From contig NC_018011.1 of NCBI RefSeq assembly GCF_000265365.1, positions 558,001 to 622,000 of the forward strand: DNA of 64,000 nucleotides, read 5' to 3'. The notes beneath the pieces were generated by a model that was not told the origin of the DNA, did no database searches, and was given only the letters and a program-made list of their open reading frames with translations. A program made the position numbers and the translations under genes. Shown here one piece after another: positions 43,907 to 52,145 of this stretch. Every line of letters begins with the position of its first letter. Position 1 is the first letter of the stretch. The DNA is from Alistipes finegoldii DSM 17242. GTDB lineage: Bacteria; Bacteroidota; Bacteroidia; Bacteroidales; Rikenellaceae.

Positions 43907-44191
43907 ATGAAAACCGAAGAACAGAAAAGCGCATTTATCCTCCGCGTGGAGGAGATGGTAAAAGAGATCGAAACGCTGATGCAGGAGGGGGGGGGCAATG
44001 AGAGGTCTTGCATCCTCCTCGTAAACGAGAAGCCGCAAGACAGCGACATGACGGCCCAATGTATAGCGATCATGGGAAGCGGCAAAAGGCTAATCGAAAG
44101 CATGGCCGCATTCATCGAACGGCCCAACATGGCAGAAGTCGTGTCTCTCAGTGCAAAACTCGCCGCTCTTAAAAAACTCGCAGAAAATTAA
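43907..44191 (+). CDS. Small protein of the recombination operon, with poly-G tract
   Basis: From the ATG at 43907 this is a 94-residue, mostly helical acidic protein of unknown family. TTCAACGCAA lies two bases before the ATG. A run of nine Gs (43987-43995) encodes EGGGN near residue 28; slippage there would shift the frame and truncate the product. It lies between the Rad50-like and RecT genes, so an accessory role in recombination is inferred. Confidence 0.6.
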   Translation: MKTEEQKSAFILRVEEMVKEIETLMQEGGGNERSCILLVNEKPQDSDMTAQCIAIMGSGKRLIESMAAFIERPNMAEVVSLSAKLAALKKLAEN

Positions 44192-44211
44192 CATTCAAAA
44201 TCAACCTTACA

Positions 44212-45141
44212 ATGAATCAAGCAATCGCAAAGCAGGATCGCCCCGTCGATCTGCTCAAAGCAACAATCAATGCTCCGTCAATACAGGAGCAGTTCAAGAA
44301 CGCCCTCGGCGAGCACAAGGATACGTTCGTCGCATCGCTCATCGACCTCTATACGGGCGACAAATCCTTGCAGACCTGCAAGCCCTCGGCAATCATCATC
44401 GAAGCACTCCGCGCGGCAACCCTCCGCCTACCTCTGAACAAGGCCCTCGGTTTCGCCTACATCGTGGTTTACAACAACTCGGTAAAAGTAACCAACGAGC
44501 AGACCGGACGCGAGGAATGGATCAAAGTTCCGACGCCGACGTTCATCCCCGGCTACAAGGGCTATATCCAGCTCGCCATGCGAACGGGGCAGTACCGGAC
44601 GATCAATGCCGATGTAGTCTATGAGGGCGAAGTCCTCAAGGTGAACAAGCTCACGGGAGAGATCGCTTTCGACGGCGAAAAGACCTCCGACAAGATCATC
44701 GGCTACTTCTGCTATTTCGAGCTGCTCAACGGCTTTTCCAAGACGCTCTATGTAACCGTCGAGGATATGGCCGCCTACGCCAAGCGGTATTCTCCCTCCG
44801 TGAAGAAAGAAACGACCGTCGCGCAGCTCATCGCCAAAGCCAACGACGGCATCATCGGCAAGAAAGTCGGATGGGAGGGCAACTTCAACGACATGGCTCT
44901 GAAAACGGTGATTCGCCGCCTGCTGTCGAAATACGGCTATCTCTCCGTCGAGATGCAGAACGCGATGGCTCACGATGTCGAGGATGAGGCCATGTCGAAC
45001 CGCAACGACACGCTCGATAATGCCGCAGCGCAGACGGTCGATCTCTCGGCAACGGAATACGAGGAGGTCGATACGGAAACGGGGGAAGTCAAGGAAACCG
45101 GATCGGAGCAGGCCGCACCCGCTCCTGCACCTGAATACTGA
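44212..45141 (+). CDS. recT: RecT-family single-strand annealing protein
   Basis: This 309-residue protein matches RecT: IRAATLRLPLNKALGFAYIVVYN-type segments (ALRAATLRLPLNKALGFAY, about residues 65-83), FIPGYKGYIQLAMRTGQYRTINADVVYEGE, and KKVGWEGNFNDMALKTVIRRLLSKYG. The C-terminal tail is acidic and disordered (TETGEVKETGSEQAAPAPAPEY). RecT binds single-stranded DNA and anneals complementary strands, normally working with an exonuclease. The metallo-beta-lactamase-fold gene 17 bases downstream is the probable partner. Confidence 0.93.
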   Translation: MNQAIAKQDRPVDLLKATINAPSIQEQFKNALGEHKDTFVASLIDLYTGDKSLQTCKPSAIIIEALRAATLRLPLNKALGFAYIVVYNNSVKVTNEQTGREEWIKVPTPTFIPGYKGYIQLAMRTGQYRTINADVVYEGEVLKVNKLTGEIAFDGEKTSDKIIGYFCYFELLNGFSKTLYVTVEDMAAYAKRYSPSVKKETTVAQLIAKANDGIIGKKVGWEGNFNDMALKTVIRRLLSKYGYLSVEMQNAMAHDVEDEAMSNRNDTLDNAAAQTVDLSATEYEEVDTETGEVKETGSEQAAPAPAPEY

Positions 45142-45158
45142 TCTGACGGCACGAGAGT

Positions 45159-45896
45159 ATGATCTTGAAATGTTTGGGGAGTTCATCACGGGGCAACTGC
45201 TACATCCTCGAAGCGGCCGATGAAACTTTGATCGTCGAGGCGGGAATACCGATGCGCGACATCAAAAAGGGTCTCGGCTGGCAGCTCGGCAAGGTGGTAG
45301 GATGCCTCGTATCTCACCGACACGAAGATCATGCAAGGTCGTTGAACGACTTTCTCACCTGCGGCATCCGCGTACTGGCTCTCGCCGATGTATTCGACGC
45401 CGCCAATCCGAGAAATCGCGTATTCTGCAAGATAATCGAACCGATGCACGGCTACAAAGTGGGAGGCTTCAAGGTCTTCGTACTGCCGGTCGTCCACGAT
45501 GTGCCGTGCGTCGGGTTCGTCATCGAGCATCAGGAGATGGGACGCCTGCTTTTCATCACCGATACGATGATGCTGGAATACCGGCTGCCGAACCTGAATC
45601 ACATCATGATCGAGGCGAACTACTCCGATGCAATCTTGCAGCGCAATATCGACAGTGGGCGGATGCCTCCCGCCATGCGGGGACGGCTGCTGGGTTCGCA
45701 CATGGAATTGCAGACGACGAAAGAGATTTTGCGGACGACCGACCTATCGGCGGCAAATGAGGTGATTTTACTGCATCTCTCCGACGGCAACAGCAATGCC
45801 AAAGGATTCGCCGAAGAAGTTCGGCAAATCGCCGGAAAACCGGCATATATCGCCCGTGCAGGATTGGAGGTCAATCTCGATAAAATGCCCTACTGA
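45159..45896 (+). CDS. Metallo-beta-lactamase-fold hydrolase, probable RecT-linked nuclease
   Basis: This 245-residue protein has the MBL metal-binding motif SHRHEDH (about residues 49-55), a further His in VVHDVPC, and Asp in LLFITDTMM. It starts with CLGSSSRGNCYIL, as in the YycJ/WalJ-like group of MBL exonucleases. Position after recT and a Rad50-like gene supports a 5'-to-3' exonuclease role making single strands for RecT. A three-base step separates its stop from a small downstream gene. Confidence 0.82.
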   Translation: MILKCLGSSSRGNCYILEAADETLIVEAGIPMRDIKKGLGWQLGKVVGCLVSHRHEDHARSLNDFLTCGIRVLALADVFDAANPRNRVFCKIIEPMHGYKVGGFKVFVLPVVHDVPCVGFVIEHQEMGRLLFITDTMMLEYRLPNLNHIMIEANYSDAILQRNIDSGRMPPAMRGRLLGSHMELQTTKEILRTTDLSAANEVILLHLSDGNSNAKGFAEEVRQIAGKPAYIARAGLEVNLDKMPY

Positions 45897-45897
45897 T

Positions 45898-46071
45898 ATG
45901 CGACCCGTGCCGAACGATATAGTTTCAACGCTGATCCGCTACCTGCCGCAGATACTCGAAAACGTGCAGATAGACAGCGGAAATACGCGGCTCATCAATG
46001 CCGTAAGACTGACAAAAAGGATTATTCCACGATTAAAGAAAATTGAGAATGAAAAAAATACCAAACCCTAA
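45898..46071 (+). CDS. Small hypothetical protein
   Basis: A 57-residue basic protein starts three bases after the MBL gene stop (TGATATG). It is predicted helical (DIVSTLIRYLPQILENVQI, then INAVRLTKRIIPRLKKI). No family is recognised. It overlaps the next gene by 23 bases, as in other packed phage operons. Confidence 0.45.
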   Translation: MRPVPNDIVSTLIRYLPQILENVQIDSGNTRLINAVRLTKRIIPRLKKIENEKNTKP

Positions 46072-46273
46072 CGGAAACAAATTCGTCTTGCCAAAGGGAT
46101 ATACTGACCTCGGATGGCAACTCGATTTTAATGCTTCCGAACTAAAAAAATGTAGGGAAGCCGGGCATATCCGGCGGAAGTTCGATAATTCCAAATACCT
46201 GTATCGGTGTAACGATGTGGTATATATCTGCGATCAATGCAAGAATGTACACCATGTCGATATGAGTGATTAA
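46049..46273 (+). CDS. Small Cys/His protein upstream of the DGR target
   Basis: This 74-residue protein has a C-terminal zinc-ribbon-like set: Cys in YRCNDVVY, CDQC, and HH in KNVHHVD, which could hold one metal ion. The N-terminal half carries LPKGYTDLGWQLDFNASELKKC. No family is recognised. It lies 13 bases before the probable start of the diversified protein and is probably cotranscribed with it. Confidence 0.5.
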   Translation: MKKIPNPNGNKFVLPKGYTDLGWQLDFNASELKKCREAGHIRRKFDNSKYLYRCNDVVYICDQCKNVHHVDMSD

Positions 46274-46286
46274 AAAATCGAATGCA

Positions 46287-47009
46287 ATGCTGATAGTAAA
46301 GCAGGACAAGACCCGCAAGGAGGAAGAGGGACAGATATTCGTCGAACTCACGATTTACCGTGATGTCAGGAATATCGCAGACTGCAACCGCCTCGGATAT
46401 TGGTGCGACAAAGCGCATCTGTCGCACTTCATCATGGAATGCGCGAAATGTTTTACGCAAGACGAATTAAAAAACATACTGAAAATGAACGGAAACAATA
46501 TTTACATCGAGAAAAACAACCTGCTCGATGCCTACAAGAAAGGCAATGCCGATAACAAGAAGATGCTCGAAAATCTCTTCGGCAAGGAGATGTTCCGCCC
46601 GAAAAACATCATGGAGCGCATCAAGACCTTTGATGACGCATTCAAGGAACTCGGCGAGCACCATCCGCTCGTAAAAGAATACCACAAACGGCATCTGTTC
46701 CTCGAAGACGATTCGGATATTAGCTCCGATCTCGTAGCCTACCTCAAACTCCGCATCATTACCGCCGCTCTCAACGAGGGTTGGACACCGCAGTTCACCG
46801 AGGACGAATACCGCTACTTCCCGTGGTTTTGGCTCTACACCAAGGAGGAGATCGCCAAGATGGACAAGGAGGAGCGCAAGAAAGTTGTCCTGTTCGGCGG
46901 TGCTGCGCATTACGGCTCGTCTGCCGGTTTTGCGTATGCGAATTCGTCTAACGCGCCCTCGGATACGGTTGCGTTTATCTGGTCTCGCCTTTGCTTTATC
47001 CCCGCATAA
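46287..47009 (+). CDS. DGR variable protein (C-type-lectin-like target)
   Basis: From the ATG at 46287 this is a 240-residue protein; a GTG at 46266 adds seven residues. Residues about 95-195 resemble a widespread Bacteroidota DGR target family (IMERIKTFDDAFKELGEHHPLVKEYH; ALNEGWTPQFTEDEYRYFPWFWLYTKEEI), whose C-terminal part forms a C-type-lectin fold. Residues 201-237 are the variable repeat and contain the conserved AGFAYANS core. Compared with the template, 14 codons differ, all through template adenines. No signal peptide is seen, fitting a phage-particle or tail-tip adhesin. It lies upstream of the DGR reverse transcriptase and the tail gene. Confidence 0.88.
   Translation: MLIVKQDKTRKEEEGQIFVELTIYRDVRNIADCNRLGYWCDKAHLSHFIMECAKCFTQDELKNILKMNGNNIYIEKNNLLDAYKKGNADNKKMLENLFGKEMFRPKNIMERIKTFDDAFKELGEHHPLVKEYHKRHLFLEDDSDISSDLVAYLKLRIITAALNEGWTPQFTEDEYRYFPWFWLYTKEEIAKMDKEERKKVVLFGGAAHYGSSAGFAYANSSNAPSDTVAFIWSRLCFIPA
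46886..46997 (+). repeat. VR: DGR variable repeat (VR)
   Basis: These 112 bases align without gaps to 47431-47542. There are 20 differences, each at a template adenine (20 of 30 adenines changed; no C, G or T changed). The 3' end holds an unchanged GGTCTCGCC, a candidate for the initiation-of-mutagenic-homing region. Confidence 0.95.
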
Positions 47010-47052
47010 CGCCACAGAAAACACGCTCGGCCAATAATTAAACGCTACGACA

Positions 47053-47400
47053 ATGGAGAATAACCACAATCCGATGGAGGATGACGGCTCGCTGGATTTC
47101 CTGAAAATCCCCGCCGATGAAACCAACAAGCATTTCAACTGCCCCGAAACGACGCAGCAGAAGTTGATAAACCTCACCTTTTGGGTCTGCGACTACATCG
47201 AGGGAGTGAAAACGAAGTTCGGAGAGAATCGGACGCTCGTCAAGATCAAGATGAATCGGGACGATCACGACCGCGATGCACGCAAGTTCTTCACCAATTC
47301 GCGGGAAATCAAATATGTCCTCGCCAAGATTCGGGAAATGGACAAATTCCCGCGACGGGTAACGATGCGGGCATCGGGAACACGGTACTATTTGGAGTAA
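47053..47400 (+). CDS. Small protein between VR and TR, possible DGR accessory factor
   Basis: This 115-residue protein has an acidic N-terminus and a basic C-terminal half (VKIKMNRDDHDRDARKFFTNSREIKYVLAKIREMDKFPRRVTMRASGTRYYLE). In many DGRs the gene between target and template is avd, encoding a basic four-helix pentamer that binds the reverse transcriptase and template RNA. Length (Avd is about 128 residues) and position fit, but I see no clear Avd sequence signature and the C-terminus looks like beta strands. It could equally be an unrelated phage protein. Confidence 0.5.
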   Translation: MENNHNPMEDDGSLDFLKIPADETNKHFNCPETTQQKLINLTFWVCDYIEGVKTKFGENRTLVKIKMNRDDHDRDARKFFTNSREIKYVLAKIREMDKFPRRVTMRASGTRYYLE

Positions 47401-47430
47401 TGGATGTATAAAGGTTGGTTGCTCTTGCGG

Positions 47431-47542
47431 TGTCCTGTTCAGCGGTAATGCGAATAACAGCTCGAATGCCGGTTTTGCGTATGCGAATTCGAATAACACG
47501 CCCTCGAATACGAATGCGAATATCAGGTCTCGCCAATGATTT
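47431..47542 (+). repeat. TR: DGR template repeat (TR)
   Basis: This 112-base non-variable donor copy has ten AAY codons when read in the target frame, the usual hypermutable positions. Its 3' end lies 139 bases before the reverse transcriptase start. In the target frame it contains a TGA codon (47537-47539), which the variable repeat carries as TGC. Confidence 0.95.
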
Positions 47543-47681
47543 TCAGAAAGGTAAAAACATAAATTTTGAGAGCAACGACCCTGCCTCTCGGCAAAAAATA
47601 TCACCTCAAAAAGGAGTTAGTAGGCGGTTTCGGGCATCCCGAACTGCCGAACGCCCCGAATATGAAAAGCAAAGCGTCGAA

Positions 47682-48719
47682 ATGAAGCGTATAGGAAACT
47701 TATACGAAAAGATCATATCGCTGGATAACCTCCGCCTCGCCGATGAAAAGGCAAGGCGCGGGAAACTCCGCTCGTATGGCGTCTTGCTTCACGACAAAAA
47801 CCGTGAAGCGAATATCCTTGCCCTGCATGAAACGCTGAAAAATCATACATTCAAGAACTCCGAATACAGCACGTTCACGATCTATGAGCCGAAAGAGAGG
47901 ATCATATTTCGATTGCCGTATTACCCCGACCGCATTCTGCACCATGCAATCATGAATATCCTCGAACCGATATGGGTTTCGGTCTTCACAAAAGACACAT
48001 ATAGCTGCATCAAGGGCCGCGGGATTCACGGAGCGATGCGGAATGTCAAGCGGGCCATCAAAGACCGGGAAAACGCCCGATATTGCCTCAAAATCGACAT
48101 CCGGAAGTTCTACCCGTCGATAGACCACGACGTATTGAAAACCATCATCCGCCGCAAAATCAAATGCAAGGATACGCTCGCCCTGCTCGATACGATCATC
48201 GACAGCACCGACGGCGTGCCTATCGGCAACTATTTGAGCCAATACTTCGCAAACCTGATGCTCGCCTACTTCGATCATTGGATCAAGGAGGAGAAGCGGG
48301 TGCGGAACTATTTCAGATATGCCGACGACATGGTATTTCTCGCCTCCACGAAAGAGGAGCTGCACATCCTGCTGGCCGACATCAAGAAGTATCTCGCGGC
48401 CTTGAAATTGACACTGAAAGGCAATGAGCAGATATTTCCGATTGCCGAGAACCGGGCGGACAAGCACGGGCGCGGCCTCGATTTCGTCGGATTCGTATTC
48501 TACCACAACCAAACGCTCATGCGCAAATCCATCAAGCAGAATTTCTGCCGCATGGCCGCGCGTCTGAATAAGAAACTCAATATCAGCGCGAGAGACTACA
48601 AACAGAAGCTATGCAGTTGGTACGGATGGGCGAAAGTCTCCAATTCAAAACATTTGTTAAAAACCATCATTAAATCGCAATTCTATGACACGTTCGTATT
48701 ACGATGCAAGGCCGTCTAA
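47682..48719 (+). CDS. DGR reverse transcriptase
   Basis: This 345-residue RT has motif A LKIDIRKFYPSI (catalytic Asp139), the DGR-type motif IGNYLSQ at residues 181-187 (group II and retroviral RTs have QGxxxSP here), and motif C YADD at 213-216. Motif D and a thumb region follow (RLNKKLNISARDYKQKLCSWYGWAK). It should copy template RNA into cDNA with errors at adenines, and the cDNA then replaces the variable repeat. The frame stays open through the template up to 47415, but the ATG at 47682 gives the normal DGR-RT N-terminus. The tail gene at 48685 overlaps its end by 35 bases. Confidence 0.95.
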   Translation: MKRIGNLYEKIISLDNLRLADEKARRGKLRSYGVLLHDKNREANILALHETLKNHTFKNSEYSTFTIYEPKERIIFRLPYYPDRILHHAIMNILEPIWVSVFTKDTYSCIKGRGIHGAMRNVKRAIKDRENARYCLKIDIRKFYPSIDHDVLKTIIRRKIKCKDTLALLDTIIDSTDGVPIGNYLSQYFANLMLAYFDHWIKEEKRVRNYFRYADDMVFLASTKEELHILLADIKKYLAALKLTLKGNEQIFPIAENRADKHGRGLDFVGFVFYHNQTLMRKSIKQNFCRMAARLNKKLNISARDYKQKLCSWYGWAKVSNSKHLLKTIIKSQFYDTFVLRCKAV

Positions 48720-49101
48720 ATTCGAGGCCGTAGGCAACGGAAGCTACATCTACCGTTGGGATATTCAGGAAGAGGCCGCACCGCAGCAGATCATGGCAGA
48801 GGGCGAAGATCAGCCCGCCGCCGAAAGTTCGCGCACGCAGTATTCCTGCTATGAGGTAATCGTATGGGCTTCCGTATCGAGCAACAAGATCACGGAGGCC
48901 GTCATCCGTGCAATGTGGGATGCCAACTACGAGCAGAAGCTCATCAACGAGTACAACGCCGCCAATCTCGGCGTATATGGCGGCTCCAAGTCGAGCGACG
49001 AGGCAAAGGCGAAGATCGCCTCGTACAAGGACTTTCTCGCAGCGAGAGCCGCGTTGAAAGCCCAAATCGACGCAGACTGCGCCGAGCTGAACATCGAATA
49101 A
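48685..49101 (+). CDS. Small phage tail-region protein
   Basis: This 138-residue acidic protein starts within the RT gene and ends nine bases before the tail-tip gene. It has an N-terminal beta segment (RPSKFEAVGNGSYIYRWDIQEE), YSCYEVIVWASVSSNKITEAVIRAMWDANYEQKLINEYNAA, and a helical C-terminus. It resembles small proteins encoded just before tail-fibre genes in Bacteroidota phages. The function is not known; an assembly chaperone or a baseplate part is possible. Confidence 0.6.
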   Translation: MTRSYYDARPSKFEAVGNGSYIYRWDIQEEAAPQQIMAEGEDQPAAESSRTQYSCYEVIVWASVSSNKITEAVIRAMWDANYEQKLINEYNAANLGVYGGSKSSDEAKAKIASYKDFLAARAALKAQIDADCAELNIE

Positions 49102-49110
49102 AATCAGATC

Positions 49111-52077
49111 ATGCTGACCCTGCATTTCAACAACACGACATTGGACGTACAGGAGAGCGATAGCAGCTACCGCTATCGCTCCCTCATGTCCAAGCCGCAA
49201 CTCGTCCTGAAATTCTCCCTATCGGAATTTGTCGAAATTCCCGTCGGGGCATGGTGCGAGTATCAAGGCGTGAAATACAAACTCGGATCGCCGGAAAACA
49301 TCAAGAAGAACGGAACCCGCAATATCGAATACACTCTTACCCTCGGAACATTGGAGGACAACATGAGCCTGTATAAGATGCGTAATCCCGTCGATAAACG
49401 CCTCAAATGGTCGATGTGCGCCAAGCCCCACGAACTCGTCGAAGCTATCGTTTGGAATCTCAACCAGCGCGACGGAGCCGGAGTTTGGAAAGTCGGCGAA
49501 TGCCTCGATGCGGCGGAGCAGACGGTCGAGTTCAACCACACCTACGTCGATGCTGCATTGCAGGATGTCGCAAACAAATTCGAGACCGAGTGGGAAATCA
49601 ACGACTATACGATTTCATTGCATAAAGTCGAGTATTTCAAGGATGATCCCCTGCCGCTCGCATACGGCAAGGGTAACGGCTTCGAGCCGGGTGTCGGGCG
49701 CACCACGCAGAGCGATGAATTGCCGATCAAACGGCTCTATGTTCAGGGCGGAGATCGTAATATCGACCGCTCAAAATACGGCTCAGCGGAATTGTTGTTG
49801 CCGAAGTCGCAGACGCTCGTTTATGAGGGCCGCATCTATCAATCCGACGCAGAGGGATATTCCATCGAGCGCATCGACAAAGTTTCCGATGCAGTCAAGG
49901 AGGACAGCCTCGATTGCTCCGAGATATACCCCTCGCGCGTGGGAACAGTATCGGCGGTCGAGTGCATCGACGCAGGAAAGAATTTCTACGACATCATCGA
50001 CAATTCCATCCCCGCAGAGCTGAATTTCAACGATTATGTCATCGAGGGCGAGACGGCGACGATCATCTTCCAAAAGGGGATGCTCGCGGGCGACGACAAG
50101 CAGTTCGAGTTCAAATACAATCACTCGGAACGCCGCTTTGAACTCGTGCCGCAGGAAATCGACGGGGTTACGATGCCGAACGAAACATTCAGTCCCGCCG
50201 TCGGCGACACCTACGCCATTTTCGGTATCATGCTGCCGGATTCCTATATCTGTAACAATACGGATAAGACTGGGGCATCATGGGATATGTTCCGCGAAGC
50301 GGCCCGCAAACTCTATGAGAACGAAGATCAGAAATTCACCTTTACCGGCACTCTGCAAGGGCTGTGGGCGAAAAAGAATTGGCTCCGTGTCGGCGGGCGG
50401 CTGAAAGTCGGCGGATATGTTCTGTTCACCGATGAGCAGTTCGCCCCCGACGGCATTCCGATCCGCATCACGGGTATCAAGGAATTTCTCACCTCGCCGT
50501 ATGCTCCCGTCCTCGAAATCTCGAACTCGGTTTCAGGCAAGAGCGTATCGTCGCAACTTCGGGAGATCGGCCAAAACGAGGTGGCGACAGATAACAGCAT
50601 CCGCAACGCCGTAAGCTATACCAAGCGTCGGTTCCGCGATGTCAAGGAAACGATGGCGATGTTGGAAGATTCGATGCTCGACAACTTCACGAACTCTATC
50701 AATCCGCTGACCGTGCAGACGATGATGATGCTCGTCGGGGATGAGAGCCTGCAATTCCGGTTCGTCGCCAGCAAGACCGACCTCACAGCGGTAGGCGACG
50801 GTATCACCTACGACAACACGGCGAAGCAGTTGCATATCCCGCACGGATTCATCCAGCACATGACGCTCGGCATCGGCACGATCTCGTCCTCTCATGCCGA
50901 TTCGGAGTACAAGGTTTGGGAGATGAACGAATACCTTTCGCCGTACCTCGACAACGGAGCAAAGAAATATTATCTCTATGCCAAAGTCAGCCGCACGGAC
51001 ACCACCGTAAAGGGCGATTTTCTCCTATCTGACAGGGCGATCAAGATGACCGATGTCGCAGGGTATTATCATCTGCTGGTCGGCATTCTGAACAGCGAAT
51101 ACGACGGCGAACGAAGCTATGTTTCGCTCTACGGGTTCTCGGAGATTCTGCCCGGTCGGATTACGACGGATAAGATCGTATCGTCCGACGGCAAAACATA
51201 TTTCGACCTGCTGCTGGGAGAAATCGGAGGCAATATCAAATTCATCGCCTCGGATGGAAGCCTGAAAGATGTTGCCGACCTCGAACGGACAGATTTGGAT
51301 TATCTCAAAGAGGCTTTCAAAGATGCAACGACCGAAATAGACGGAGGTGTTGCCCTTTCGGGATTCGTGGGAGTGAGAGACGCATTGAAAAACGTAATAG
51401 CGGCTCTTTGCGGTTATAATCCGACCTCCGAGGATGACTACCCGTTGATATTCGCAGGAGCACAGCAAGGGAATGTAGAGTATTACGGATGGACAAGCAA
51501 TAGCTATACCCATATCTACACCCAAAGCGCGACGCCGAGCAATGGGGATAATTGTTTCGACAATAAAGGCTCTGTCGTAGGAACTGTAACGAATATCGTA
51601 GGGGCGCAAATTTTCGCATTATCCACAACGGGCGAAACCTATCAACGCAATACCGGAATCGACTTTACCGCGAAAACGCCCTCTGCAATGGAGGGCAACC
51701 GAGCCAAGTTCCGAGTATATAAGGACGGACGATGCGTTTCCAATTACTTTGAAACGAGCGGGTCATACAAGACGATATACGTGCCGACATATTGTCCGCC
51801 ATTGGTCTTTACAACCGTTTTGGAGGTTTCGGAAAATTGCTACATGGACTTGACCTCCGGAGCGCAATTCGGTGTTTTGATGGAGACGAATGACGACTAT
51901 GACGGCTATAACTGCTCGCTGTATAATTCCAGCAGATACCCTTGCACGGTGGTTAAAGGGACGAAAAGCTCCTATACGCAAGTCGGGGCATTGTCCCCCG
52001 GCGAAATGATGGATTTTGTCAATATCAAAGGAGGATGGGTATTAAAGAATTTCACCAGATATTCAACGAAAGAGTAA
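49111..52077 (+). CDS. Phage tail-tip / receptor-binding protein
   Basis: This 988-residue protein is the only clear structural gene in the element. The N-terminal half (about 1-480) looks like a tail-tip hub protein (GVKYKLGSPENIKKNGTRNIEYTLTLG; LPIKRLYVQGGDRNIDRSKYGSAELLLP). A helical connector follows (SSQLREIGQNEVATDNSIRNAVSYTKRRFRDVKETM), then a region typical of Bacteroidota phage fibres (YGFSEILPGRITTDKIVSSDGKTYFDL..GEIGG, about 670-715), and a Gly/Ser/Tyr-rich C-terminal domain likely to bind the host. It carries no variable repeat itself. Confidence 0.8.
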   Translation: MLTLHFNNTTLDVQESDSSYRYRSLMSKPQLVLKFSLSEFVEIPVGAWCEYQGVKYKLGSPENIKKNGTRNIEYTLTLGTLEDNMSLYKMRNPVDKRLKWSMCAKPHELVEAIVWNLNQRDGAGVWKVGECLDAAEQTVEFNHTYVDAALQDVANKFETEWEINDYTISLHKVEYFKDDPLPLAYGKGNGFEPGVGRTTQSDELPIKRLYVQGGDRNIDRSKYGSAELLLPKSQTLVYEGRIYQSDAEGYSIERIDKVSDAVKEDSLDCSEIYPSRVGTVSAVECIDAGKNFYDIIDNSIPAELNFNDYVIEGETATIIFQKGMLAGDDKQFEFKYNHSERRFELVPQEIDGVTMPNETFSPAVGDTYAIFGIMLPDSYICNNTDKTGASWDMFREAARKLYENEDQKFTFTGTLQGLWAKKNWLRVGGRLKVGGYVLFTDEQFAPDGIPIRITGIKEFLTSPYAPVLEISNSVSGKSVSSQLREIGQNEVATDNSIRNAVSYTKRRFRDVKETMAMLEDSMLDNFTNSINPLTVQTMMMLVGDESLQFRFVASKTDLTAVGDGITYDNTAKQLHIPHGFIQHMTLGIGTISSSHADSEYKVWEMNEYLSPYLDNGAKKYYLYAKVSRTDTTVKGDFLLSDRAIKMTDVAGYYHLLVGILNSEYDGERSYVSLYGFSEILPGRITTDKIVSSDGKTYFDLLLGEIGGNIKFIASDGSLKDVADLERTDLDYLKEAFKDATTEIDGGVALSGFVGVRDALKNVIAALCGYNPTSEDDYPLIFAGAQQGNVEYYGWTSNSYTHIYTQSATPSNGDNCFDNKGSVVGTVTNIVGAQIFALSTTGETYQRNTGIDFTAKTPSAMEGNRAKFRVYKDGRCVSNYFETSGSYKTIYVPTYCPPLVFTTVLEVSENCYMDLTSGAQFGVLMETNDDYDGYNCSLYNSSRYPCTVVKGTKSSYTQVGALSPGEMMDFVNIKGGWVLKNFTRYSTKE

Positions 52078-52097
52078 AATTATTTTCGCCCATATAG

Positions 52098-52126
52098 TAC
52101 CTATTAGGTATTATTCACTACTTTTG
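52098..52126 (+). promoter_or_regulatory. Promoter with palindromic operator before the lysis-side genes
   Basis: TACTTTTG (52119-52126) is a -7 element. Just upstream, TACCTATTAGGTA (52098-52110) is a perfect palindrome around one base, and ATAGTACCTA (52094-52103) matches the possible operator at 40838. Confidence 0.45.
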
Positions 52127-52145
52127 TCATAAATCTAAACCTATT

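Noticed and set aside
47682..48719. Reverse transcriptase as part of a group II intron or retron
   Set aside because: No maturase or endonuclease domain and no intron-like flanks. The IGxxxSQ motif and the adjacent VR/TR pair identify a DGR.
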